This document shows positions 54,579 to 64,000 of a DNA stretch of 64,000 nt, one piece after another. A program made the translations under genes and the position numbers. The notes beneath the pieces were generated by a model. That model worked only from the letters and a program-made list of their open reading frames with translations, did not search any database and was not told where the DNA came from. The number at the start of each line of letters is the position of its first letter. Within the stretch, counting starts at the first letter, position 1. Origin of the DNA: Pontederia crassipes (Eukaryota > Streptophyta > Magnoliopsida > Commelinales > Pontederiaceae). The stretch is taken from NCBI GenBank assembly GCA_030549335.1, contig CM060189.1, forward strand, positions 47,338,917 through 47,402,916, given 5' to 3'.

Positions 54579-56413
54579 ATGCATGCTGACGATCATTCGG
54601 ATCGACGAATGCCTGACGAGGACGGTACATTTCCATATTCGATTCCATCTCGTGAGTGTTTAAAATAATGATCACAATTTTATAAATAAAAATAAGTGAA
54701 TTAATTCATTTATTTTTTATAAGCACCTCCAGATATTAGGAATTGGTTCTCGAGTTATACCTACAATTCAGTTCTCGAAGATGCGACACAAGATGTAGCT
54801 GAACGTCAGGTCAAAACATTGTCAATTTAACATTTTGTATGAAATGTAAATTTAAAGTGCATTAAATTTTGTATCATGCAGATGTTTCATTTTGGGAAAA
54901 GAAAAAACAAGAGAAAAGAGAAGGTCGTCCCTAGAGATACTTCTTCAGACAGAGTGCCTAGATCAGTCACGGGCATTCACATAGTTGAATGACAACCTCT
55001 TCCACTGGCTCCTTCCTCTCACGCTGATTCCGTGGAGCCCATTAGAGCTCCTATTATTACGGATCTCGAGACACAATTATCAAAAGAACTCGTTAGAAAT
55101 CATGATTCCATGGAACCTTCAGATGCAGCCTCATCAAATCGTGTATACAAAGCATACGTACAACCATATGGTAATTTAGGGTAAGTATTATTTTATGTTT
55201 TTCGAAACACTTACATTTTGTGATTCATACATAGGAATTTATAATTTCATATTCGTAAAGGTTTGTACCATCGGAACCCGCCACTGCCATAATTACTAAG
55301 ATATTACGACATAGGTATACTGATGCGTGGCTTACATGGAGGGAAGTTCCACATGCCACGAGATAGATGTTATTTAATGAATTTCAGGTATCCTCGGAAG
55401 CCAATTTTGGTCATTTAAATTTATCTTCATACTAAATTAATTATTTTTATATACATGAAGGCTGATGTGTGGTGGGATCCCGAGCACATGGAACAAATGT
55501 GGAAGGCTTTTAATTTTCGATGCTCAAAGAGATTGTCCTCGATGCTTTCGAAAACTCGAGCTGCAAGAGAACGACCCAATTGGATCCACGAGACTGTTTG
55601 GATTGAATTGCTACGAAAGTGGTCTACCAAGGAGTACAAATCTAAATGCGAAAAAGCGAAGACAAGTCGAGAGTTCGATCAGAGAGCATGCTTGCATTCG
55701 GGTGGATGTGTATCCACGAGCACGATTGCGAAGAGAATGATAAAGACTTTCAATAGATTATCATATTGCATGGACAAAATGTTATACTTTATTTGACATT
55801 TTTAACTGCAGGAGAAAGAGACGGGTAGACCACCTACTTAGGACGAAATATTTCTCCGAACTCATCAAAAGAAAAATAAAAAATTGGTTCCATCGTTTGC
55901 TCTAGAGACATATGTAAGTAAATTTATTTGATGTTTTTTTTTATTTCAGGAGGGTTACATGACATAAGATAGTAAATTCATCATTTTAAATAATATAGTT
56001 GATTTTTTTTTTAAATTTCAAGAGGGTTACAAAACAAGAAAAGTCGAGCACATTACGCAAGCCACGCAGGAGGGCACCACATTGCTGACCCCTCAACAAC
56101 TTTGGACGGACCATGTCGGAGTCAAGAAGGATCGCATTTACGGCCTTGGATCATCTGTTAGTAGTGCAGATATTAGATATGTTCGTAAATCGGTATCAGG
56201 TTCCCCGAGTCAAGGTATGCGACAAATGTTTGACAATATGTGGGAACAATGTTTATGCAAGAGATCAGGCAAGAGGTTATGCAGGAACTCAGAAAAGAGT
56301 TCGAAGAACGTGAGCATCATAATTTATTAGCTCAAAAGAATGAGATGAAGAAAATGATGCATGACATGATGCGTGAGGAGTTCAACGACGACGACGACAA
56401 TCTCGTACTGTAG
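54579..56413 (+). pseudogene. CACTA TNPA-like gene of H (multi-exon, few lesions)
   Basis: The chosen ATG at 54579 gives MHADDHSDRRMPDEDGTF before a GT donor near 54650. Later exon-like pieces contain FHFGKRKNKRKEKVVPRDTS (54881 on), APIITDLETQLSKELVRN, and WWDPEHMEQMWKAFNFR then ARERPNWIHETVWIELLRKW and SKCEKAKTSREFDQRACL (55460-55740). HSGGCVSTSTIAKRM, IFLRTHQKKNKK, and LWTDHVGVKKDRIYGLGS (56100-56160) follow. A Met/Glu-rich C-terminus ends at the TAG at 56411-56413. These are the standard TNPA motifs of Ptta/En/Spm. In-frame stops occur near 54990 and 55840. Expected to bind the GACGG/CCGTC repeats. Confidence 0.85.
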
Positions 56414-56609
56414 CTTCTTTGTGTTGTATTTGACGTTTGGACATTTGACATTTGACGATGTTGTGTTGACATTTGTCGTTATACGTTTAATTTTCAATTA
56501 CAATTTCGTTACATTTGGACATAAATTATTTATTTAATTTACTTTTTTATTAAATTAATTACTCCAATCAAATTGCTTTAAAACCATTTGTGTCATTTTT
56601 TTAATTAAA

Positions 56610-57055
56610 TTTATTCTGACGATTCAAACCGTCGATATTATCATATTCGACGGTTAGAACTGTCAATAACAATCGACGGTTTAAGCCTCCAAATTTATAG
56701 ACAATCGGACCCGTCGATAAGCATCGATTGTTTTAATTGTCGAAACTTAATAACGTTTTGAGCCGTCGAAACTCAACGGTGTTAGTGACGGCTCAAACCG
56801 TCGATTTGAATTTCGACAGTTGGAACCGTCGATCGATAGTTCAAACCATTGATACATATCGACGACTAAAACCATCTTAATTCTTTATTGTTCGACGACT
56901 GAGCCCACCAACTCGACCGTCGAAGATTTCGACGGTTGTGATATAACCCTCGAAAATAGTTTGCGACGCATCGTTTTCGCGCGGATGATATCCATCGAAA
57001 AACGTCATTTTCGCGCGGATGCTATCATATTCAACGGTCAAAATCGTCTGTAATC
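56610..57055. repeat. 3' subterminal repeats of H
   Basis: GACGGTT, AACCGTCGA, TCGACGG and CCGTCGAAA motifs in both orientations follow TNPA. They are the same type as 28800-29440, which supports both being ends of one element. No TIR follows. Confidence 0.75.
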
Positions 57056-57099
57056 AAGAATACATAATCTCAATTTAATATTTAAGATCTATAATACTG

Positions 57100-58030
57100 T
57101 ATTTTTGGAATTAAGAAAATAGCATATAATAAAAGTACAGTTTGTTATAATCCAAATTTATTTCAAATCCTAATCCTAATATGTACTTATAATAAATATT
57201 TTATTCAAAATTAAAAAATAATGTATAATAAAAGTTTGTTATAATCCTAATGTATTTCAGATCTTAATCCTAATATTCATGCAAGGTAATTCATACGTTA
57301 GTTTTAACTTAATCTTTTATAACAATAATATTTTCTTAATCCTATTTACATATGATTTAAAACTCAATATGTCTCTTAGAGTTATTGTATGCATAATTAT
57401 TTGTTACCTATACTAATATAGTAAAAGTTTGTTATAATCCTAATTTATTTCAAATCCTAATTCTAATATGTATGCAAGGTAATTCATACCTTAGTTTTAT
57501 CTTAATCTTTTTATAACAACTAATCCTAATACATATGATTTAAAATTCAATATATCTCTTAGAGTTATTGTATACATAATTATTTGTTAACTATAAATAC
57601 AACTAACGTACTAATAATACCCGAAGACTTATCATAATTATTTATAATACTGTAATTCGGAATTAAGAAAATAACGTATAATAAAGTACAGTTTGTATAA
57701 TCCTAATTTATTTCAAATCGTAATCCTAATATATAATAATACTTACAATAACTCTTTTATTTGAATTAAAAATAATCTGTAATAAAAGTTTGAATCTTAA
57801 TTTATTTCAAATCCTAATCCTAATATGTCTTGCGTAATTCATACGTTAATTTTATCCTAATCTTTTACAACAATAATATTGCTCCTAACCCTATACATAT
57901 GATTTAAAACTCTATATCTCATAGAGTTATTGTATGCATAATTATTTGTTAAATGTATTAATAATATCTGAAGACATATCTTAATAGTTAATATTTATAA
58001 TAATACTGTATTATTCTGAATTAAAAATTA
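57100..58030. repeat. Diverged tandem array A
   Basis: Units share GTTTGTTATAATCCTAAT, TTTCAAATCCTAATCCTAAT, GGTAATTCATACGTTAG and CTTAGAGTTATTGTATGC. The last of these recurs near 57375, 57560 and 57920. Unit length varies between about 185 and 360 bp with indels. Non-coding and AT-rich. Confidence 0.7.
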
Positions 58031-58129
58031 ATGTATAGTGAAAATTTGTTATAAAGGCATAGTGATATGTTAACTATCACTAATGCATTCTGTGTTCATA
58101 TCTAAACTAATCATTATAATATAAGAAGA

Positions 58130-59060
58130 TTAAATTTATGACCATAATTTGATTAGATAATATTTTATTTATAAAAGATAATGTACAATTATATAATAAT
58201 TACTTTTTAAAATATAATTTGTTATTTTCTGAAATAAAAAATGATTTAAAATAAATAATTCAATTTGAATCAAATTAAGATTAATATTTTTCTTTTTATC
58301 AATTGAATTGATTAAAATAAATAGTTTTTTTTTCTTTCTTAAAGAGAATGTGCATGTAAGTAATAATTCATTTATAAAAGATAGTTTGTTACTTTGAAAT
58401 TAAAAAAAAATGATTTAGAATAAAGATTTCAATTTGAGTCAAATTAAGATTAATGTTTCCTTTCTTTATCAATATGAGTATGATTAAAATAAATAATCTT
58501 CCCTTTTTGAAAGCTAATGCACTAAATGTAATAAATTAATAATATGTCCTTATAAAAAATAATGTATTATTTTTGGTATTAAATAAATAATATTTCCTTT
58601 CTAAAAGGCAATGTACCGAGTATAATAAAAAATAGTATTTTACTTTTAAAATATCTTATAGTAATGTTATATAACATAAAAAAGTAAAAGAATATTAAAT
58701 TTATGAGCATAATTTGATTAGAAGCATATTTTTAGTATTACTATAATAAATAATATTTTATTTCTCAAAGAAAGTGTACAAGTAAATAATAATATATTTT
58801 CAAATGATATTTCTTTTATTTTTGGAACTAAAAAATAATTTTAAATAAATTGTTCAATTTGGGTCAAGTTAAGAGTAATATTTACTTGTTATCCATTTGA
58901 GTATGATTAAAACAAATAATATTTCCTTTTTAAAAGTTAATGTTCAGGTAAATAATAATTACTTTTTGAAAAAAAATTGTTATTTTCGAAATTAGAAATA
59001 ATTTCAAATGAAGATTTCAATTTGAGTCAAATTAAGATTAATATTTTGTTATCAATTGGA
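58130..59060. repeat. Diverged tandem array B
   Basis: Units share TCAATTTGAGTCAAATTAAG, then ATTAATATTT, then GAGTATGATTAAAATAAATA. The AAATTAAGATTAATATTT core recurs near 58270, 58441, 58867 and 59030, giving a unit near 165-170 bp with degraded middle copies. Non-coding. Confidence 0.7.
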
Positions 59061-59529
59061 GCAAGGTTGTCATGATCACTTTCCGAGATATGATTATAAG
59101 GGGCTTCGAGGATCGAGGATGATCCTACGCCATAAATAATAAAATATTTTTAATATAACATAATTAAGTATATATTTATTCACAAATGTTATGTTTATAT
59201 ATTGGTTAATTAAACATTGACCATTAACATTTTATTCATATTTTCAAATATAATAGATATCTTTTATATTATGTGAAAGACAATATGATATATTATTAAA
59301 AAAACACTAAAATAATAATATATAATATTTTATCTTAATGAACTATAATATTTATTAAGATGCAATATAATTCTTAGATTCATAATAAAATCTAATATAT
59401 AATTCTCAATAAAAATGCAATAAAATATAGTTTTGATGAAAGAAAATATAATATTATATTCATAACATTACAGTAAATTATTAGAAAATATTAAAATTCA
59501 TGAAAGTGAGGCTAACATATGCAATATAT
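59061..59529. other. AT-rich DNA, nothing recognised
   Basis: Apart from a GC-richer piece at 59085-59130 (GGCTTCGAGGATCGAGGATG) no structure is seen. Confidence 0.45.
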
Positions 59530-59774
59530 ATAAATAAAAAGATATAATGTTTGTCCTACGTGGTAGGACCGTCCTCCCAATTGTAGTCGGATGTTGAATC
59601 GACGGTAATCGGCGCAGATCGAGGGAACCGCGTTTCGTGGATGGGGGAAAGAACGGAACGTAGATGGGGAAAGCACAGTTCACCACCATCCTTATCATCC
59701 TCGTCTTCTCCCTCCACGATGCCCTCCGGTTCCTTCGTCGTCGCCTCCAATGGCGCTAGGCTCCGTCGACGCAG

Positions 59775-60048
59775 TTGCAGCAGCCACCGCCGCAGATGCC
59801 AAGCAAATTATGAGCCCAAACAGTGCCACATAAGCCCCTTGGACAGAACAACAAATACAATAGCGACAAATCAAATATGCAGATCGTTCATAGGCGTTGA
59901 AGTAGAAGAACTGGCAACAATATAGAAGAGCATGAGCCCCGCCTCCATATACGGTTGCTGGAATCTGCCCACCAGCAGCATAGCAAAGAACACCAGCATC
60001 ATCTCCAGCTCCAGCGAGTTTTGGTGACCCCTCTTTGCATCCACGCAT
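59775..60048 (-). pseudogene. MGST3: Microsomal glutathione S-transferase 3-like (MAPEG) gene fragment
   Basis: The minus strand encodes KRGHQNSLELEMMLVFFAML, then LLVGRFQQPYMEAGLMLFYI, in the frame starting before 60048. RGHQNSLE is at 60009-60032. The frame then slips by one base to FFYFNAYERSAY and later VALFGLIICLASAAVA. This follows the order of plant MGST3: a QRGHQNSLE motif, an LLGG...HP..AAGLG helix, RFFYFKGYxTG, and a final helix with GLxICTxSF. MGST3 is a four-helix membrane enzyme of the MAPEG family that conjugates glutathione to lipophilic substrates and reduces lipid peroxides. The N-terminus is absent, no intron is visible, and the frame shift makes it non-functional. Confidence 0.75.
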
Positions 60049-60089
60049 GATTCACAACTTACGGTCGCGGAAGACATTTATAATTGCAT

Positions 60090-60216
60090 GTGAAATCCCT
60101 AAAAAGATAATTTTTTGCACAAACTTAAGTGCTTCGAACACTGCCCATGTATTCTGTGAAATCCCTAAAAAGATAATTTTTTTGCACAAACTATTCGAAC
60201 ACTGCCCCTATACTAT
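60090..60216. repeat. 66-bp tandem duplication
   Basis: GTGAAATCCCTAAAAAGATA then TTGCACAAAC and TTCGAACACTGCCC occurs at 60090 and again at 60156, inside the Mutator-like element. Confidence 0.9.
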
Positions 60217-60594
60217 TTTGTTGTAGACAAGAAAATATGGCACGAGCTTTGGTGACGATGAGGGGGTTGAGTGGTCCCACGCAGTGGCGCTGGCATTGGC
60301 ATCGAACGATGAGGCGAGTTCGCCACTCGGAGGAGACTGCTTCATTGGGTGTGCAGATGTGAACCGGGCTAAATTGCTAGTAATACAACAAACCGGTGTC
60401 GCAAATCACATTTTTTTCCATCGCCATCGATTCTGCATCCGACAGATGATATGATTGGGAGGACACTCTTACCATCGTAACTTGGTAGGACAAACATTAT
60501 ATCATAAACAAAATAGTTAAATCATTTTTTAAAATTTTATTTTTAATGTTTTATTTAAATAAATTTGTGCCAATATCGTAGGATCCTTAGGATA

Positions 60595-61012
60595 TGTTGG
60601 AATAAGTGCCCTTTTGGGCATGTGGGTCACACATCGCACGGCCCACTTGGGCGAGACCGCACACAGGGAGCGCTGTGCGCGCTGATAGCGCGCGAAGCGT
60701 GTAGCTTGTGCGATTTGCGCGGATGACGTGCTAATCTCTCACTGCGAGAATTGAGGGTTGCGCAGACACGTCATCACACGCGATGGACATGCGCAACCCT
60801 CAATTCTTCCTCCCCTATAAAAGGGGACCCATATTATAGGTTTCAAACACGCTTTCGAGAGATTCTTCCAAAGGCATTTGTGTTGTGGTAAAGAGTTCCG
60901 ATCCCGAGGTGCAAATGCGCTCGTCAAGAGTTCGGAAAAGCCCGACGGTCCGCTTCCGCTGCAAGAGGTATTTCACAACTTCTAGGATTTATATCTCTTA
61001 TAAATTCCAATA
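60595..61012 (+). repeat. 5' LTR of the copia element
   Basis: 418 bp, starting TGTTGGAATAAG and ending TTCCAATA (expected TTCCAACA, one change). The short inverted ends TGTTGGAA/TTCCAACA are typical of plant copia LTRs. The GC-rich middle contains promoter elements. Confidence 0.8.
60747..60823 (+). promoter_or_regulatory. Copia LTR promoter: 18-bp inverted repeat, ACGT-core site, TATA box
   Basis: AGAATTGAGGGTTGCGCA (60747-60764) and its exact reverse complement (60790-60807) enclose 25 bases containing CACGTCAT at 60767-60774, a bZIP-type ACGT-core site. A second ATGACGTG lies upstream at 60723-60730. CTATAAAAGG at 60815-60824 is a strong TATA box nine bases after the right arm. Arrangement and spacing suggest the LTR promoter with its enhancer; function is inferred. 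Confidence 0.7.
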
Positions 61013-61029
61013 TTGATATCAGAGAGAGG
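61013..61029 (+). other. Primer binding site remnant (tRNA-Met)
   Basis: TTGATATCAGAGAGAGG directly after the LTR resembles TTGGTATCAGAGC, the initiator tRNA-Met primer site, with changes. Confidence 0.6.
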
Positions 61030-61940
61030 TTAAGTTTTTCTCAAACTCATGATTCCGCTGAAAAAATAATATTTGTTATTATTTTTATGATCTGTGCACC
61101 TCAGTTGTATGACCACAATCGAGGGATAAAGTAGACTTTGTCATCACAATATATTATGGATGAACCTAGATCATAATATATTTTTCGTATTTATTTTATT
61201 ATTTTTGGTGAACTTTTTGGATTATTTTTTGCATGTGTTGCAGCAAAAAAAGGAAAACTGTCACAATAGGCACACGGCCCGCTAGAAGGCCCAATCAGTG
61301 CAAAGGTGTTGCACATATGAGGATTGGAATTGGGCTAGCGGAGAGGCCCTTTTTTACTTTTTCTTTACTGATTTTCGCAAGAATTTTAAAATAACCTGAA
61401 AATAAAAAATGTCTATTATAAAATCTTGAAAAATTAGGAAAAATTCATTTTTTTCCTTAGAAATTTTTTTTATATTGCATGTAATTTAATGTTATTAAAA
61501 AAATCATTTGTCGATTTAGTGCATTAAATTAAATGATTACATTTGCATGTGAATAACAAATATTGCCTAATAAATATGTTATCATCCATGAAATAAATAT
61601 TTTCATTTATATATGTCATAATGATATTTATTTATGTGATTAAAATTTTGACTATGTGTTAAAATTAAAATTTGGTATGTTCAATCTTGTTAAGCATGAT
61701 AACTTGCCTAGAATTTCAAATTGATTTGAAATTGATTAAATTAAAATTAATTCCTTTGTGAGAATTAATTAATATGGCAATATTATTTTTGGCTATATGT
61801 TGAAATACATGTTTCATGCAAATTATAATAAAAATAATTAGTTGGTCTACTTATACAAACTATAGGTAATTAAAGAATACATTAAAGTAGTTCTTTAGTA
61901 GGACTAAGGCACCTTTAGATTCAAATATTGTCATAATAAT
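61030..61940 (+). other. Copia leader and lost gag region
   Basis: AT-rich with no recognisable gag N-terminus. Either a long leader or decayed and partly deleted gag. Confidence 0.45.
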
Positions 61941-61942
61941 CA

Positions 61943-62374
61943 ATGCCTTTCTGTGAAGTGGTGCGTGACCCGATATGTATGTCTAGAAAGGTTTCGAGGA
62001 ACTGGCTTGGTGCATGGTCAATGCAGTCTCCAGAAGTAGGATTGATGTGTGATAGTGGTAGCACAATTTTTTCTGATGTGATGTCAAGGCGAAGGATAGT
62101 GCGCGGTTATTTAATTGGCACCCCTCGTGGAAGAGCTCTAGTTGCACTGGTCCTGATTGTCCTGGTCATATTAGAAAGAGCGGAGACGCTGGACAAAAGA
62201 AAATCCAAAGCCACCGGCGCAAACGTGGCAAACGTGACGACAAAATAGACATGAATAAAGTCAAATGCTAGCAAACGTAGTCACTTCGCTCATGCTTGCA
62301 CTGAGCAGGTTTGTCCTAACCATGATTCTTTTTCTTATGTCTCTAGTTGTGCTTTATTTGCTGAAACCCATCCA
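61943..62374 (+). pseudogene. Copia gag C-terminal remnant
   Basis: Frames at 61943-62374 give a degenerate zinc-knuckle region (CPGHIRKSGD, where the family has CxxCxxxGHxxxxC). A basic stretch (HRRKRGKRDDK) follows, then FAHACTEQVCPNHDSF and ALFAETHPL leading into protease. Frame shifts occur. The zinc ligands are not all kept. Confidence 0.55.
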
Positions 62375-63340
62375 TTGTGGATTGCAAATTCAGAAGCCAC
62401 CGACCATGTAGCAAGAGATCGCGGAGCCTTCGTGGAATTTCGCCGAATAAGTGCGAGAAGCAAATGGATTTACGTTGGAAACAATGAAAGAGTTGAAGTC
62501 AAAGGCATTGGATCATTTAAGTTAGAACTTCGCAACGGCCAAATTCTTTACCTTCACGATGTTCTAAATGCTCCAACTTTTAAACGAAATTTACTTTTTG
62601 TGTCAGTATTAGACAAGCTTGGTTATGTAGTAAGTTTCTAGAGGAAACAAATAACAATATGTATTGACAAATGATTTCTATATTTTAAATATAGCATATG
62701 TTATTGATAGTTATTGTTTTATGTCATTTGTTGATATGAATGAAAGTGTTAATACTTAACATGCCAGACTTGGACATATTGGTGTCAAGATCGCATGAAT
62801 AGACTTGTTAGAAAAGGCCTCTTGGGGTCTCTTGCAAAAGTTGATATTCCAACTTGTCAGGAATGTCTAGCTGGCAAGAAAACAAGAACACCATTTGGGG
62901 AGGAAAAATGCACTGAGTACCTATTACGGTTAATCCATTCAGACATATGTGGTCCGATGAATGTTCATGCAAGACACGATTTTTCTTACTTCATCACATT
63001 TATTAATGATTATTCACGTTACGGTGTTGTGTACTTGATTTCTCATAAGTTCGAAGTCTTGGATTGTTTTGTATGATTCATGAACATGACAAAGAATCAA
63101 GTGGATCGCAAGATTAAAACCTTGTGAACCGATCGTGGATGTGAATATGTCTCTGACTTATCAAAAACTCCACAACAAAATGGTGTTGCAGAAAGACAAA
63201 ATCGTACCTTATTTGATATGGTTCGATCCATGATGGCGCAAGCTAATCTTTCAATTTCGTATTGGGGAGATGCGCTACTTACTAATGCCTACATTTTAAA
63301 TCGTGTACCATTGAAATTCTTATGAACTTTGGACATGCCG
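62375..63340 (+). pseudogene. Copia protease and integrase (broken)
   Basis: Protease: WIANSEATDHVARDRGAF stands where the family has WIxDSGATDH, so the catalytic Asp is Asn and the Gly is Glu. GAG-pre-integrase: HARLGHIG, then MNRLVRKGLLGSLAKVDIP and CQECLAGKKTRTPFG (the zinc ligands). Integrase core: LIHSDICGPMNVHAR and FINDYSRYGVVY contain the first two conserved Asp regions. Then DRGCEYVSD, after which about 20 residues are missing, then QQNGVAERQNRTLFDMVRSM near 63175-63235. Stops lie at 62641 and near 63076, 63127 and 63324. Confidence 0.85.
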
Positions 63341-63359
63341 AAAGCATAACCTTACTTAT

Positions 63360-64000
63360 TTGCACGCTTGGAGTTGCGCAGCCTATGTTCTAAACAACTC
63401 ACATAAGTATGGGATGTTTGATCCAAGAGAGCAGAAATGTATCTTTATAAGATATTGTGACACCTCCAAGAGCTATGTATTCATAGGGGAAAGAGAAGAT
63501 GGTACGATAACGAAAATCAAAAGTAGAGATGTGACATTCATAGAGAATGAGTGTCCCAAGCAAGACGAGATAGACAAGGGACTTCTCCTAGATAAAGAAG
63601 AAGATCCCGAGTTGGCGGCACAAGTAGATCAACCCGTTGAGGAGTTTGTCTTCTCTGTCCCACAGCTTGATCTGAGTGGGACAGATTCGCAATCGCCAAC
63701 TGACCAACCTGAAAGTTCTCTTCGACGGACTACTAGAAAACGTGTTCCGCACTAACGATTTGAAATCGAAGGACTGCATGAACATGGACCACATGAGGCT
63801 AACATAGTAAGTCTGGAAGATGAAGTTGAGCTCAAATCTATCAAAGAGGCTCTCTCGTCCCCTGCTAAAAAAGAATGGATTAAGGCAATGGAGGAAGAGT
63901 TAGGGTCCATGTAGAAAAATCAAATCTAGGACTTGGTTGATCTTTCACCGGGCTGTAAAGAAATTGTGAACATATGGGTTTTCAAAATTAAACGTGACAT
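63360..64000 (+). pseudogene. Copia integrase C-terminus and start of reverse transcriptase, truncated at window end
   Basis: The 63360-63755 frame has a Tyr/Asn-rich stretch, then GMFDPREQKCIFIRYCDTSK, SYVFIGEREDGTITKIKSRD and VTFIENECP, the conserved region between integrase and RT. A linker rich in Pro, Gln and Ser ends RRTTRKRVPH. After a stop, the RT start follows: EVELKSIKEALSSPAKKEWI, then KAMEEELGSM with a stop, and VNIWVFKIKRD at the edge (family KWVFKIKxD). Catalytic RT motifs lie outside the window. Confidence 0.8.

Larger units (their letters stand above)
28791..57060 (+). mobile_element. CACTA-H, old CACTA element split by nested insertions
   Basis: The left end CACAACAAGAAAATGGCC is one base from the canonical CACTACAAGAAAA. 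It is followed by GACGG/CCGTC subterminal repeats, a TATA-like site and a GC-rich leader. Much further right on the same strand come a proline-rich exon, TNP2, TNPA and a matching 3' repeat block ending near 57055. The right TIR is not recognisable, so the right boundary is approximate. Between the parts lie CACTA-3a (with an Athila-like gypsy and CACTA-4) and CACTA-3b. The unity of H is inferred from strand, order and the repeat type shared by both ends; two separate fragments remain possible. Confidence 0.6.
59539..60503. mobile_element. Mutator-like element carrying a captured gene fragment (Pack-MULE type)
   Basis: Long imperfect terminal inverted repeats: left GATATAATGTTTGTCCTAC, then GTCCTCCCAAT and GTCGGATGTTGAATCGACGG. 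The reverse complement of the right end has GATATAATGTTTGTCCTAC, GTCCTCCCAAT and GTCGGATGCAGAATCGATGG. Arms are about 75-85 bp with indels. Flanks ATAAATAAA (59530-59538) and ATAAACAAA (60504-60512) match at 8 of 9 bases, as expected for a Mutator target duplication. The interior is much richer in GC and contains an MGST3-like gene fragment but no transposase. Confidence 0.75.
60595..64000 (+). mobile_element. Ty1/copia element, decayed, cut by the window edge
   Basis: A 5' LTR (60595-61012), an imperfect tRNA-Met primer site and then gag, protease, integrase and the start of reverse transcriptase follow on the plus strand in copia order (integrase before RT). The 3' part lies outside the window. 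All genes carry stops or shifts, and the protease active site is mutated. Confidence 0.88.

Noticed and set aside
59641-59925. 94-codon plus-strand frame in the Mutator-like element
   Set aside because: It is antisense to the MGST3-like fragment, whose motifs are clear on the minus strand.

Overview
The window looks like nuclear DNA of a flowering plant, probably from a repeat-rich, gene-poor region. The background is very AT-rich. I found no RNA gene and no intact host gene. Almost everything recognisable is a transposable element or its remains: Ty3/gypsy and Ty1/copia LTR retrotransposons, CACTA (En/Spm) DNA transposons with CACTACAAGAAAA-type ends, Mutator-like foldback elements, one captured host-gene fragment and organelle-derived filler. 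Plant origin rests on the tRNA-iMet and tRNA-Asp primer sites, the TNP2/TNPA gene pairs, a plant-type MGST3 fragment and a piece resembling plant mitochondrial 26S rRNA. I cannot name the species.

Layout. 1-4544: AT-rich DNA with a foldback element (407-937) that has perfect 9-bp target duplications, one arm of a long inverted repeat (2333-3120) and a weaker foldback. 4545-19219: a chromodomain (Tekay/Del-like) gypsy element on the minus strand, with LTRs 4545-6402 and 17196-19219. It carries CACTA-1 (7535-9181) in its integrase frame and CACTA-2 (12136-16890, with TNP2 and TNPA remains). Its right LTR holds filler with a mitochondrial rRNA piece. 19990-20724: second arm of the long inverted repeat. 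20750-24410: less AT-rich, organelle-like DNA, unproven. 24424-28790: a GC-cored foldback, poly-C tracts, a gag zinc-knuckle fragment and a purine-rich repeat.

28791-57060 is read as one old CACTA element (H, plus strand) opened by later insertions. Its promoter and leader are at 28800-29660, a proline-rich exon is split between 42773-43008 and 51719-51900, TNP2 is at 51990-54445, TNPA at 54579-56413 and the 3' subterminal repeats at 56610-57055. Inside H lie CACTA-3a (30156-42772) and CACTA-3b (43009-51718, minus strand, with the best TNP2/TNPA pair). Inside 3a lies an Athila-like gypsy (31752-42473), and inside that CACTA-4 (37552-38687). The proposed nest is therefore four deep.

57100-59060 holds two diverged tandem arrays. 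59539-60503 is a Mutator-like element with a degenerate microsomal glutathione S-transferase 3 (MAPEG) fragment. From 60595 to the window edge is a decayed copia element whose 5' LTR has a TATA box and an 18-bp inverted repeat around an ACGT-core site.

Functional reading: no element here looks able to move on its own. The CACTA families differ in subterminal repeat: GACGG/CCGTC in CACTA-1, CACTA-4 and H; GCGTC/GACGC in 3a and 3b; TGTGACGG in CACTA-2. This suggests separate transposase specificities. I see no convincing new biological system; the most unusual items are listed as findings.
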